A DNA stretch of 64,000 bases from Welwitschia mirabilis. Its lineage: Eukaryota > Gnetophyta > Gnetopsida > Welwitschiales. A program made the translations under genes and the position numbers. Below the pieces are notes generated by a model. The model was not told the origin of the DNA and searched no databases. It worked only from the letters and a program-made list of their open reading frames with translations. The DNA is taken from NCBI GenBank assembly GCA_051453625.1, contig JBOZIK010000001.1, positions 269,101,379-269,165,378 on the forward strand, given 5' to 3'. Each line of letters opens with the position of its first letter. The stretch's first letter is position 1. Of this stretch, positions 1 to 10,717 are shown one piece after another.

Positions 1-99
1 CTAAACATCCCATCACTCTGAGGCACAGACTTCATGAGCATGTGAGTATATTGATTATTGGATGATATCTTATCAAAGTACTATGGTTATCATAGATGA

Positions 100-1106
100 A
101 GAGAGATTGAATCATAGTCCAAAAATGACTCGATACCTTGCTAAATATAATCAGTAGATATTATCATCATCACTACTCTTTCAAATGGTATTCTATAATG
201 TTCTACATTAAATCATGCATTTCTATATCAAGTAGCTTTATAATCTTACAAAGAAATTTTGCTAAGTTTCAATTTTAGTCAAAAATTTAATCTTCTTCAT
301 GNNNNNNNNNNNNNNNNNNNNNNNNNNNNNNNNNNNNNNNNNNNNNNNNNNNNNNNNNNNNNNNNNNNNNNNNNNNNNNNNNNNNNNNNNNNNNNNNNNN
401 NNNNNNNNNNNNNNNNNNNNNNNNNNNNNNNNNNNNNNNNNNNNNNNNNNNNNNNNNNNNNNNNNNNNNNNNNNNNNNNNNNNNNNNNNNNNNNNNNNNN
501 NNNNNNNNNNNNNNNNNNNNNNNNNNNNNNNNNNNNNNNNNNNNNNNNNNNNNNNNNNNNNNNNNNNNNNNNNNNNNNNNNNNNNNNNNNNNNNNNNNNN
601 NNNNNNNNNNNNNNNNNNNNNNNNNNNNNNNNNNNNNNNNNNNNNNNNNNNNNNNNNNNNNNNNNNNNNNNNNNNNNNNNNNNNNNNNNNNNNNNNNNNN
701 NNNNNNNNNNNNNNNNNNNNNNNNNNNNNNNNNNNNNNNNNNNNNNNNNNNNNNNNNNNNNNNNNNNNNNNNNNNNNNNNNNNNNNNNNNNNNNNNNNNN
801 NNNNNNNNNNNNNNNNNNNNNNNNNNNNNNNNNNNNNNNNNNNNNNNNNNNNNNNNNNNNNNNNNNNNNNNNNNNNNNNNNNNNNNNNNNNNNNNNNNNN
901 NCTAAAGAGGGATTGAATCATAGTTCAAACATGACTTGATACCTTACTAAATATAATTAGTAGATATTGTCATCATCATTGCCCTTTTGAATGATATTCT
1001 ATGATGTTCTACATTAAGTTATGCATTTCTATATCAAGTAGCTTTACAATCCTACCAAGAAATTTTTCTAAGTTTGAATTTTAAGTAAAAATTTAATCTT
1101 CTTCAT
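100..1106. repeat. Diverged duplication either side of a gap
   Basis: About 200 bases at 100-301 recur at 902-1106 in the same orientation, both running from 'gaatcatag' to 'cttcttcatg'. The copies differ at many single positions, mostly C/T and G/A changes, so they are not a simple re-reading of one contig end. They could be a true tandem duplication with a gap in the second unit, or two alleles placed in series. No gene is recognised in either copy. Confidence 0.7.
302..901. other. Assembly gap (600 N)
   Basis: A run of N with diverged copies of one sequence on each side. The round length suggests an estimated rather than measured size. Confidence 0.99.
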
Positions 1107-1324
1107 GTTTTGTCTTATTCATTTTTCTTTTTATCTTATCTTAGTTTAAGGGTTTATCTTTTCAAAGTCATTTTTCTCATCTCTTCCAAAATAATAGTTA
1201 GGAATTTTTCATTTTTTAGTCTAGTTGTTACATTTTGCATTACTCAATTATTATACATAAAATCAAAATTAACCTCTGCCTTGATCATCCTTTCATATGA
1301 TAGTTTTGATATTCTCCTTTCCTT
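1107..1324. other. AT-rich sequence, no gene recognised
   Basis: Pyrimidine-rich sequence. An open frame of 86 codons from 1110 encodes only Phe/Ser/Leu-rich residues, as expected from T-rich DNA, and resembles no family I know. Confidence 0.5.
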
Positions 1325-1802
1325 TAACAATCTTCCTTTTCATGACTTCTTCTATCACTTAACCTTGTAATCATGAAACTTTTATCCTACTTTATCTTTT
1401 CTCCATGACTTATGCAACTTTTATATCATGTTAAAATTAATGATTTATAATATACATCAATTTCACTTATGCTTTGTTATAGATGTATTTCACATGTTAT
1501 ACTCTTAATTCTAAATGATATACATGTTTTATGTTTCTTTGGTCAGTTGAATCACAACTTATTATTTGCTTACTTTGTTAAGGACCAATAAATGCTAAGT
1601 GAGGAGCTATGTTGTGATGCTAACTTAACCTATTTAATACATTTATAAAGTACATTTTTTAGGTCCTATTAATAGGTTTTTCTAGGGATTCATGCAAATT
1701 CTACAAAACTTCCATACAAGCTAAAAGATGAAATAATATTCCAAATAAGAATCCATTTTTTGATAATGATCGACCAAAGAAAAATAATGAAGATATATTG
1801 GT

Positions 1803-1979
1803 CATCCTCACTATCCTAGGGAGGACAGAGGGGATGATAGTAAAAAAAGTATGATTGTCCTCTATGTCATGGAGATAACAATTGGGATGATAGTCCTCAT
1901 TTTCGACATGTGCTAAGCATTAGTTGGCAGATGGAGTGTCATCCTCTATGTCATGGGGATGACACGAGGGATGACACTC
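1803..1979 (+). repeat. Inverted-repeat block with alternative hairpins
   Basis: The 11-mer GAGTGTCATCC at 1934-1944 is perfectly complementary to GGATGACACTC at 1969-1979. Its inner nine bases are also perfectly complementary to 1957-1965, so two mutually exclusive stems are possible. Related 'catcctc'/'gaggatg' words recur from 1803 onward. The block lies about 90 bases upstream of the TATA box. In the right LTR a copy of the core word appears in the opposite orientation at 8459-8473. Confidence 0.7.
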
Positions 1980-2065
1980 AAAATAATTTGTAAATTAAAT
2001 TATTATAAAAAGGGTGGATCTAACTTATACCTCTTCATTTCACATCTTTTAGTGACCTATTCTAA

Positions 2066-2076
2066 CCTATAAATAG
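2066..2076 (+). promoter_or_regulatory. TATA box of the 5' LTR
   Basis: The string CCTATAAATAG matches the plant TATA consensus, and its place in the 3' half of the LTR suits a U3/R promoter. The matching position in the right LTR has lost the motif. Confidence 0.55.
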
Positions 2077-2392
2077 ATCCTTTTAGACCCTATTCAAATA
2101 ATCCTTTGTTATCTACATTCTTGTGACAATTGAAAATTGTTAAGGTAAGGAAATCCATCCTACTTATGAGAAGGACCACCTTGGTATTAGGCAGTGAATC
2201 TTTCATTAAGGAGTTATTATCATACGTGGATGTACTTCAATTTCATTAATAAAAGTATTGATTAAATTGAAATATTTTTAAATTTTTTATTATTCTTTCT
2301 TAAAGATTATCTTAATTGCCATTTAAGTGACATGAATTTGTAATAAGAACCAATCTAAGTGACAGTAGATTGGAAGTTTAATTAATTCATTG

Positions 2393-2465
2393 CATTAGAA
2401 TTACATTTATTACATTGCATTTCATTTCATTACATTACATTACATTCCATATTCATCTTTGCATT
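2393..2465. repeat. CATT/CATTT-rich simple repeat
   Basis: Irregular iterations of 'cattg', 'cattt' and 'catta' just inside the LTR. This is typical of slippage-prone leader sequence of plant gypsy elements. No coding content. Confidence 0.6.
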
Positions 2466-2567
2466 GTTTAATTTCATTTCTTCTAAAGAAAACTTCCAAA
2501 TATCATTTTCTTATCTTTATGAAAGTAATTTTTCACATTCTCTTTCAAAATTATTTTCTAAGTGTAT

Positions 2568-2786
2568 GACATTTGGATTGATCCCACTATACAAATGTGT
2601 ATTATGTGCAATTAGGTCTTTAACTTTTCAGATGTTGCAAGTTAAATTTGCCCTTTAGAATATTGTAATTAGAATACGACATTTGGATTGATCCCACTAT
2701 ACAAATGTGTATTATGTGCAATTAGGTATTTACCTTTTCAGATGTTGTAAGTTAAATTCTCTCTTTAGAACATTGGAATTAGAATC
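2568..2786. repeat. 110-bp tandem duplication
   Basis: Two adjacent copies start at 2568 and 2678 with 'gacatttggattgatcccac' and differ at only a handful of positions. They are much more alike than the LTRs of the surrounding element, so the duplication is younger than the insertion. No protein domain is recognised across it. Confidence 0.85.
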
Positions 2787-3149
2787 ACAAATATGCATCG
2801 CTACATTTATGTAGGCATTTTCTTGAGCATGAAAAGACATGATAAAATTTGGTAAAAATTTAAAATATCAAAGGAAGTGAATTTTGATCAAGGAAAATAG
2901 TAGAGAAGGCTTATTTAACTATAAACAAAATCTAGATATACATATCTCAGATACATAAAATCTAAAAATTAAAGAAACGTTTTCTACTCTTATTATTTCA
3001 AAACCAAATTTACTTAAAATAAAATTGTAAAAATAATAGAATAGAAGTAAATCATTTATTCTTTTCTAATTCATGTCAAATTTAACAAGTAGAATTGCCT
3101 ATTATATCAATCATGATATGAACATCTAATTTAAATGCAAATGTTATAG

Positions 3150-4930
3150 TTAAAGATTTAATTGCTAAAAGGAAACATGAAACCCAAAAACCTTTTAACC
3201 TACCTCCTAGTGATGCTGTAGAACTTAAAAATGAGAATTATTCATGATTCTTATCTATTTCTAGTAATAAAAGAACTATTCAAGAAATACTCACTAAAAG
3301 AAGAAGAAACATAAGAATTTATAAGAATAATGGAAAAAGAACACTTTGAGAAATATTTGTAGAAAGAAGGTGGGCAACATCAAATGATGTTAAGACTAGG
3401 AATTGGACCCCTCTCTCTTTTCAACGTCCTTATTTTCTCCCTATTTTTTTAGGCTTCATGTAAAAATAACAATGAGTATTTTCAACATTTTAGGGATTTT
3501 ACCTCATTTATTAAAGACATCCTACAATCATTTTAGTGAATCCCATCCATCTCTTATGAATTATTATGAATAAGAGGATCCACCTTACATAAATTACTAT
3601 GAATAATGAAATTATTATGCTAAATAAATGATTGAAGAAATGAAGAAAAAGCAAGAAGATACTAATAAAAATTTAGAAAATCAAAGCAAGAACATAGAAA
3701 ACATAATTAGAATCCTTAAATAAAATTTATCACAAAATTAACTATATTAAGTTTCTTTTATAATAAAACATCGTCAAATCTATTCTGATCCATCCCACCT
3801 TAAGAAGAATGGAAAGAACTTAGGAATAAGTAGAAATAATTCTTACTTTAAAATAGAAAATGAAATTATGAATCAACTTACAACACTCCACTTATTAAGA
3901 GATGGATAAAAGAATAACAATGATGATTCAAATCAAATATTCAATAATGAGGATGAGGATGATTGATGACATTGACATACTAGATTATCTCCCTAGGATT
4001 CACTTACTGTTAAGAAATCTAGATGATAGAGAGAAATCATTTTNNNNNNNNNNNNNNNNNNNNNNNNNNNNNNNNNNNNNNNNNNNNNNNNNNNNNNNNN
4101 NNNNNNNNNNNNNNNNNNNNNNNNNNNNNNNNNNNNNNNNNNNNNNNNNNNNNNNNNNNNNNNNNNNNNNNNNNNNNNNNNNNNNNNNNNNNNNNNNNNN
4201 NNNNNNNNNNNNNNNNNNNNNNNNNNNNNNNNNNNNNNNNNNNNNNNNNNNNNNNNNNNNNNNNNNNNNNNNNNNNNNNNNNNNNNNNNNNNNNNNNNNN
4301 NNNNNNNNNNNNNNNNNNNNNNNNNNNNNNNNNNNNNNNNNNNNNNNNNNNNNNNNNNNNNNNNNNNNNNNNNNNNNNNNNNNNNNNNNNNNNNNNNNNN
4401 NNNNNNNNNNNNNNNNNNNNNNNNNNNNNNNNNNNNNNNNNNNTCCCTAGGATTCACTTACTGTTAAGAAATCTAGATGATAGAGAGAAATCATTTTATG
4501 AAAAATCAAAAAAAATTTTAATCCATGATGAAGATAATAATTACATTTCTCTTTTTAACTTTTTTGATGAATCTAATAATTTGGAGAATGATGACATGCA
4601 ACAACGTGATGAAGAAAATGAGGATAAGAAAGAAAATGGTAGGGACATTTCTCTTTATGATCTTTTTAATAAATCCAATAATTTAGTGAATAACAATAAT
4701 ATATAAAACATTAATTAGTATAATGAAGAAGATGAAGACATAGTTAAAGATAATAAGGAAGTAAATGAAAAAGGAATTCAACAAAGTAATAATAAAGACA
4801 ACAATGAAAAGAAGAGGAATAATGAAGAATCCATAGAAATTAAACCAAACTTAACAGAGAATAGAGTTATTTCTTTCAATAAAAAGCCAACTTGAAGAGT
4901 TTATGCATGTTTCTCCATTCTATTTAATTA
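3150..4930 (+). pseudogene. Degenerate gag-like and acidic region
   Basis: In shifting frames the plus strand gives segments rather than one ORF. Around 3628-3740 it encodes a charged coiled-coil-like stretch (MIEEMKKKQEDTNKNLENQ and on), resembling the linker found in Gag of Athila/Tat gypsy elements. After the gap at 4044-4443, residues are rich in Asp, Glu and Asn, with two copies of an ISL(F/Y)xxFxxSNNLxN module at about 4539 and 4650. Stops interrupt all frames. The gag assignment rests on composition and position inside the LTR pair, not on a catalytic motif. Confidence 0.4.
4044..4443. other. Assembly gap (400 N) with identical flanks
   Basis: The 52 bases at 3992-4043 are repeated exactly at 4445-4496. 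Perfect identity beside decayed sequence indicates an unmerged contig overlap, not a biological repeat, so the real gap may be zero or negative. Confidence 0.95.
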
Positions 4931-5030
4931 TCCATTCTATTTAATTATGCTTTCATGTAAAACCCTAAACAGCATCCCTCCTTCTACTTCTTCTCCTACA
5001 TTAACTTGTGATATTGATAATAAAACTCCT

Positions 5031-5168
5031 TCTCCTTCTTTCCATTGGAACATTCATGTAATTCTCAAAATCACACTCCCTTATTTGATTTTAATGAACT
5101 TCTCCTTCTTTCCATTGGAACATTCATGTAATTCTCAAAATCACACTCCTTTATTTGATTTTAATGAA
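5031..5168. repeat. 70-bp tandem duplication shifting the frame
   Basis: The unit starting 'tctccttctttccattggaa' occurs at 5031 and 5101 with one difference (5090 versus 5160). Seventy is not a multiple of three, so the second copy is read in a different frame, and an open stretch at 4947-5306 passes through the same DNA in two frames. The near-identity marks a recent event. Confidence 0.9.
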
Positions 5169-5535
5169 ACACATAAGCTTGAAAAATCTATTTCTAATAC
5201 CTCTCAATCTCTTCCTCTTAGAACTTCATGTAACACTCAAAGTAACATCCTTCCCTTTTCTATGAAGTCCACTTTACCTTATATCTTTAATTATTACTCT
5301 TTTTAAAAGTATGGCTTGGATATTGTGGAATTATAAATTGGGGTAAATCTTATCTTCTTGGTCCTAATCCATGCTAAGAATTAAACTTTAGGGAGCTTTT
5401 TAAGTATGTTAAACCTATCATAATCAGTCACCTTAAGAAGTTTCCTAAAGATTCTTGAATCCCTCACAATATCATTAATGTCTTCCATTTTCAATGTCAA
5501 TATTTAAATGAAATCTATGTTTTAAACCATGAATT

Positions 5536-5850
5536 TGATAAGAGATTGTTTTTTCATGAATTATACGAACTTTTCATCTCTTATGTTCCTAATAAATTTT
5601 GTGGAGATGAAGTATTATTTGGTTATGTTAATTTGAAAAAGCATTATCTCCTTGATGAAAATCCATATCTTAAGTTAGATATTAGAAAGCTTCTTAATCT
5701 CATAAAAATTCTTAAATCCTTCAAAAACTTCTTAAATCTTTTCTTTAAGTAGTTCCTTGCATGAATTATGTAATGATAATCTTGATGTATGTTAACTCAT
5801 AAGAGACTATTTTTTAATGAAATTTATAACTTCTTCATATCTTATTTAGA
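5536..5850 (+). pseudogene. Unidentified repeated protein module
   Basis: An open stretch from 5546 encodes LFFHELYELFISYVPN. A second, degenerate version reading LFFNEIYNFFISYLDL follows at about 5800-5850. The two share a Phe/Tyr/Leu-rich helical look and spacing, suggesting an internal duplication inside an old ORF. I do not recognise the family. Its place between the LTRs implies element origin. Confidence 0.35.
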
Positions 5851-8340
5851 TTTAAAAATTTATGCTATCAAAGTTTTACACTTTTACTACTTTTACCTCT
5901 AATTTATTTTACTCAAAAATGATCGTATACATTTTATGTTCTATCAATTGATTTCTATTTGGTTTGGTCCTTATTTTTCTAAAAGAGTATAATATTTAGG
6001 ACCATAGCTCTAGAAACTAAGTATTTTTTATTTTAAATAAAGTATTGAATCCAAATAAAACTTTTTTTAAGCTTACATTGATATTTATTTTTATTTTATT
6101 TTGATATATTTCTATCCTTAGTTTTTATTATATAACAAGTTAACCTCTAGATGGTTAGATCCTTATCTTTTAAAAGAAAGTATATTCTAATGGCTTAGTT
6201 AAGATTTTTGATTTGAAACTAGGGAAATTCAGAAAGTAAATAGAAAAAGGTTAAAAATATATGAAATATCTTCTAATCAAATCTTAAACATGATAGAAGA
6301 ACTTATCTTGGAAGTCCTTATGTAATTATCTAAATTCTTCCTTAGCTAATTCCTTTAGTGGATATCTTGCTATTACTTAAACATCTTTAAGTTAACTAGT
6401 ATTTTACTTTATGAAGTTACTGTGATTAGTAATCTTTTATTTGAGATTTAAAAGTGATAAGATTGGATTTAATCAATCTTAAAACATTCATATGTCTATG
6501 AACTTCATTTTAAAGAAAGATGTCTTGGTCCTTTTGTTCTCTATCAATGGTATGAGCCTTTAATTTTTTGGGGGATGTTCTTCCTTATTTTTCATCTCAT
6601 TTCTTTACCTTCATCTTTGAGAGTATGTGATCATGTTGGATTTCTTTATTTTCAAGGAAAACAAAAAAAAAATAAAGAAAGAAAAGAAAGAAAATAATAA
6701 GAAGAATGATCATAACCTATTGTTTTTATGCTAAATACATGATGACCATGATGTCCTACTATACTAGGGTAAATTTTTTAATAGGGATCTTTGACAATGT
6801 TGATAGCTATGTGAATTCCATTAGGGGATCAATTGGACATGCTTCGTAGGTCCTTACTCCTCTGACTATGGTTGTACTCCCCTCATCATGGATTAATAAT
6901 AAATACTTTAAGGTTATGGGATTAGTGATATTCTTGGTATCATTAGAGGCATTACTTATTTACTAGAGTTATTAAGCCTATAATATTTTCACATAGTCAT
7001 TTCAATTTAAAGGATTTAGGTGTGTCTTGAGATGTAAGCAGGTGAGTCCATTCCTGAGTAGCCTATGATCTTATCATTCATTGTTTGAAAACATTAAATA
7101 TACTTTGCATCATCCTAATCATTGCCTATTAGAGTGGTACTTTATGGACTTTTTTTTTAAATTAAGTTATGGATCATTAATTAAGTGATTTTATAATTTC
7201 TTCCAAGGAAGTTTATTAAGTTAGAATTTAGGATAGATATATAAACTTCTTTATGTTCCTAGTTATCTGTTTTCATTTTATTTTTCTTTAGTTTTTTTGC
7301 TTGGTATTTTAAAGGTCATTTTTATATTTTTTTCATCATCACACTTAGGACTAAATTATTTTGTAATTTTTCTTATTATTTTCATTTTCACTCATAGTTG
7401 TTATCCATAGGTGTTTACTTTATTTTATCATTTTGATAGATGATGTTCTCCTAGTTCATGACGATAATTTTTCCCATCTATCCTTTTAGCAAGTTTTAAC
7501 ATGTCTATCAAATATCTTTAAATCATTTTGAGTTTAGGTAAAATTGCTAATTTTCTAATGACTCTTCCTACTTGGTGCATTTTTATTATCTTATCATGAT
7601 ACTTCTTTCTGATACATCAAGTTTCAATACTTTGTTCATCACGATTCTGAGCTTTTTCCATCTTTTGGACTTCATGATGAGTTTCTGAGGCTTTACTGTT
7701 TCTGCCCTCAACTAACTTTCTGTACTTAAACTTTAATTTTTTCAATCTTTTTTAAAGGTCTATCATCTTTTTAATCATCCAATAACATAGGTGGATGACA
7801 CTTAAAATATGTTCTCATCATTTCCTTCTTCTATTAATGTAATATGAGATATATTAAATCACATGTAGGGGGTAGAGGGATTAGGACATATTTTTCAATA
7901 TTTTTTAGTAAAATTATATTTATGGGAATCATTTTTAAGACTTTATGAGATGTACTATCTGATTATGATTTCATATTATTTTTGTGATATGCTTTATGAG
8001 TATTGTCTAGTAAGCCTTGACATCTACCATTTCAGTAGCCTCTTAGGATGCACTTTTCATATGTAGAAGAGTGTTCTCCTTTTTCACTTCCACCTATGAA
8101 CTCTTATGTATACTTTAAAATAGCACCATAAAGGGAGTAATGTTTTAAATTATTGATTGCATATTCATCCTTTTTATGGTTTGTATTTAAAAACTTAGAA
8201 ATTAATATACAGTAGTATTGAGTTATCATTCTTTCTTTGTTAAATATGCACATCATTTATTTGAGTTATCATGTTTTTATATTTTAATTACTTTTTAAGA
8301 TGACATTTGATTTTTATTTTTCGATGGGATAAATGTTTTA
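5851..8340. other. Interior of the gypsy-like element, no domain recognised
   Basis: About 2.5 kb of AT-rich sequence with stops in all frames. I looked for protease, RT, RNase H and integrase signatures on both strands and saw none. This is where pol would be expected in a complete element. Confidence 0.5.
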
Positions 8341-8349
8341 AGTGGAGGG
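8341..8349 (+). promoter_or_regulatory. Polypurine tract before the 3' LTR
   Basis: AGTGGAGGG directly precedes the right LTR, the expected position and composition of a plus-strand priming site in a gypsy element. Confidence 0.45.
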
Positions 8350-9370
8350 CTAACATAGTTTTTTATGAACTAGGATACTATTTTCTAATGAGCATGTTCA
8401 TAGGTAATTAATTTTTCAAGTCCAATATTTGAAGCCTATCATACCCTCTATCATCAAGATGACATAGAGGATGATAGTACATCCTTTACTTTACCAAGGT
8501 AATATGTTCAGTCTATCAAATTTTGAAATTTTTTTTGCATCATGATATTTTTTTTAACTTAATTGATGTTTCCTTAATTAATGTTTATCTTAGTCAATTT
8601 GGCTTACAATTATAGTCATTTGCCTACTTTATCAAGAACTGATAAGGTTAATTAGGGAGCTACATTATAATTCCAAATTATATGTAGTTTATGAGGTGTA
8701 TTAAGTGGTTTTATATAATATTTAAATATGTTATGTAGAAATTAATGATTATTGAGAGTTAAAGAGATAATCACAAAAACACGCAATTATTCATACATTT
8801 GGAGACATTTTAGATGAAATCTAATACTTAGCATTCTAAGGAGGAGTTAATGATCTATAAAGCTAATTTGACTTAATAGAAAAACTAAAAAATCCATCAT
8901 CCCCTTCATCATCTAGATAATAATAGTGTATGATTGCATAAGAAAAATAACAAGAATGCTGACTAAACTAAGCTAGAAGTTGATATGACTCCCTTATGAT
9001 GTGGTATCATCTCCATAATCATATAAAAAATAGTCAGGATAATGCTATGCCTATTTTTGTAACCAACATATCAAACTTTACCTAACTTAGCAAATGTATC
9101 ATTCACTCTTCTTTGGCATCACTAGGGTTTTGTCTCATTGTTAGGTTTTATATTATTAGAATGTTCCTTGTAATAAATATCTTCTTCACCCTTACTTTTA
9201 CTATCATCTTATTTGGCACTTGAAAATCTTGTGATAGGAGATTGAAGGGTAGGAGGTCCATTCATTATTGTAGAGAGAGGTCTTTATTAGTATTAGGCTA
9301 TGTATCCTCCAGTGAAGTGTTACTTCTTTGTAACAAGATGTTGGTTCGACATTAATGAAAAGTTTATTTT
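8350..9370 (+). repeat. 3' LTR of the gypsy-like element
   Basis: Matches 1325-2290 in order, with many substitutions and small indels. The clearest blocks start at 8592, 8805 and 9235. The strong divergence between the two LTRs indicates an old insertion. The right boundary is uncertain, since weaker similarity may continue to about 9540. Confidence 0.5.
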
Positions 9371-9959
9371 AGTTTTATTATGTGCATATCCCTTATGATT
9401 TATGTTAGTTATGTTTTCATGATTAATTCATAGTTGATATAGATCATGAAGGGTAACCTTTGTTAAATTTGAAATTTTTAGTTTAGATCTTGCATTGGAT
9501 TTCATTTTACATGTCATGACATAATAATTTCATCTATTTATATTCTGTTTGATGTATCTAATAGCTTATATTGGTTAGGAATTAGTTACAATTTTCCTTA
9601 CTTGATTTAGATTATATAGGAATGCTCTTGGTGATAAATATTGGCAGTAGAATAGATATTTTACTGAGAGTAGTTTTCATTTGTACTTTACTATAAGAAT
9701 TGCATTAATATTTATCTTGCATTGCTTTTTTGTATCATTCTTTATTTTCATTTATCTAAATAAAAAATACAAAAATAATTTACTTAAATCAATTCTCTAA
9801 CTTTGAGCCTAGTGCCTTTAATAGATTATGATATTTGGGTTAACTCTTGCCTATACTAGTGTGTGTTTTATTAAATATTTATGATTTACAGGATCTCTTT
9901 CACCATAATAATAAGCCTAGCTCATTTGTAAGTTTTAAAAAAATGGGATATGTTTTTGA
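9371..9959. other. No feature recognised
   Basis: AT-rich sequence between two LTR-derived blocks, with no ORF, domain or repeat structure that I can support. Confidence 0.5.
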
Positions 9960-10660
9960 CTAAAAGTTTACATTTTCCTAATTAATTGTAATTTTAGAAC
10001 CTATTATTCCAAAAAATTCATAGAAATCATAATAGGTTTTAGTTAAAGTTACAAAGTGGTCTAGACAAAAATGCCAGTAGTGTTGATTAAGAAAGGTGGT
10101 GATGTCAGTGTTTTTTAGCAAAATAGTTTGAAAATGTATAGAGTTTAGTTTTAGGCCAATGCAAAATGGTTCAATTTGCAAGGTTTAAGAAATTTTTAAG
10201 AGAAATCCAAAGTGACTATAAATTAAAAATAACATTCTAAGAAAATAAACTTATACATTTTTATTTTTTTAAAAAAATTTAATATAAGTAGAACTAAAAA
10301 ATTTACAAAGAGTACAAAAACACAAAACAAATCATTATATTTTAAAACTTATTTTTTCCCTTATTTTTTAATCTTAGTTTTGGTTGCATCCATAGGAAAT
10401 TCATTAGGACTACATCATGAAATATTAAGTATGAAATATATTTTAGATTAAAAGAGAAAAATAGAATAAAACTCAAAAAGAAATAAACACATTTTCATTT
10501 CAATAAAAAGAACCAATACCCATCACTTAAAGGAAAAGAGAACATAAAAAAATAAAAGAGAAGAGGACCAGTTTGGGTATCACTAAAAATGGAGTAGTAT
10601 CCATCACTAGAAAAAATAAAAAATAACTATAAATTACAAGAATAAAAATCATACTCATGA
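9960..10660 (-). repeat. Leader of a minus-strand Athila/Tat-like element
   Basis: Parts of this stretch match 44300-44905, the leader of the larger gypsy element. In particular, 'accaataccca' and 'tagtatccatcactag' at 10510-10610 correspond to 44768-44870. It lies on the inner side of the primer-binding site. The gag that should follow to the left is absent, so this copy is truncated. Confidence 0.5.
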
Positions 10661-10678
10661 AAAATTGCCGTGTCAATA

Positions 10679-10696
10679 TCCCTAGCAGTAGTGCTA
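10679..10696 (-). promoter_or_regulatory. Primer-binding site of Athila/Tat type
   Basis: On the minus strand this reads TAGCACTACTGCTAGGGA. It resembles the tRNA-Asp-type primer site of Athila/Tat elements (TGGCGCC...GCCGGGGA), with differences that are mainly C-to-T or G-to-A. It lies about 20 bases inside the LTR edge and fixes which side of the LTR is internal. Confidence 0.55.
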
Positions 10697-10717
10697 AAAT
10701 TTGTTTTTATATTATAA

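Larger units (their letters stand above)
1325..2290 (+). repeat. 5' LTR of the gypsy-like element
   Basis: It aligns by eye with 8350-9370 over its whole length, best in the blocks starting at 1540, 1730 and 2140. It contains a TATA box (2066-2076) and a block of inverted repeats (1800-1980). The left boundary is inferred by matching distances to the purine tract of the right copy, so it may be off by tens of bases. Confidence 0.5.
1325..9370 (+). mobile_element. Gypsy-like LTR retrotransposon, apparently lacking pol
   Basis: Two direct terminal repeats of roughly 0.95-1.05 kb (about 1325-2290 and 8350-9370) enclose about 6 kb. Shared anchors are 'tttgcttactttgttaagga' at 1565 versus 'tttgcctactttatcaagaa' at 8618, the following 'gggagcta', and the stretch at 2150-2250 versus 9240-9350. 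A purine tract lies just before the right repeat. The interior carries a degenerate gag-like region and an acidic low-complexity region. No protease, RT, RNase H or integrase motif is visible, so this looks like a non-autonomous or heavily deleted gypsy element. Boundaries are approximate and no target-site duplication was identified. Confidence 0.55.

Noticed and set aside
259-939. Long open frames across N runs (also at 3902, 13662, 33520, 37272, 44947, 61216)
   Set aside because: They are open only because N cannot encode a stop. The real flanks contribute a few codons each.
4947-5306. 119-codon plus-strand gene
   Set aside because: The frame crosses a recent 70-bp duplication in two different frames, so it cannot be an ancestral ORF as it stands.
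6930-6950. Primer-site-like 'ttggtatcattagaggc'
   Set aside because: Interrupted by two extra bases and located inside the element interior, away from any LTR edge.
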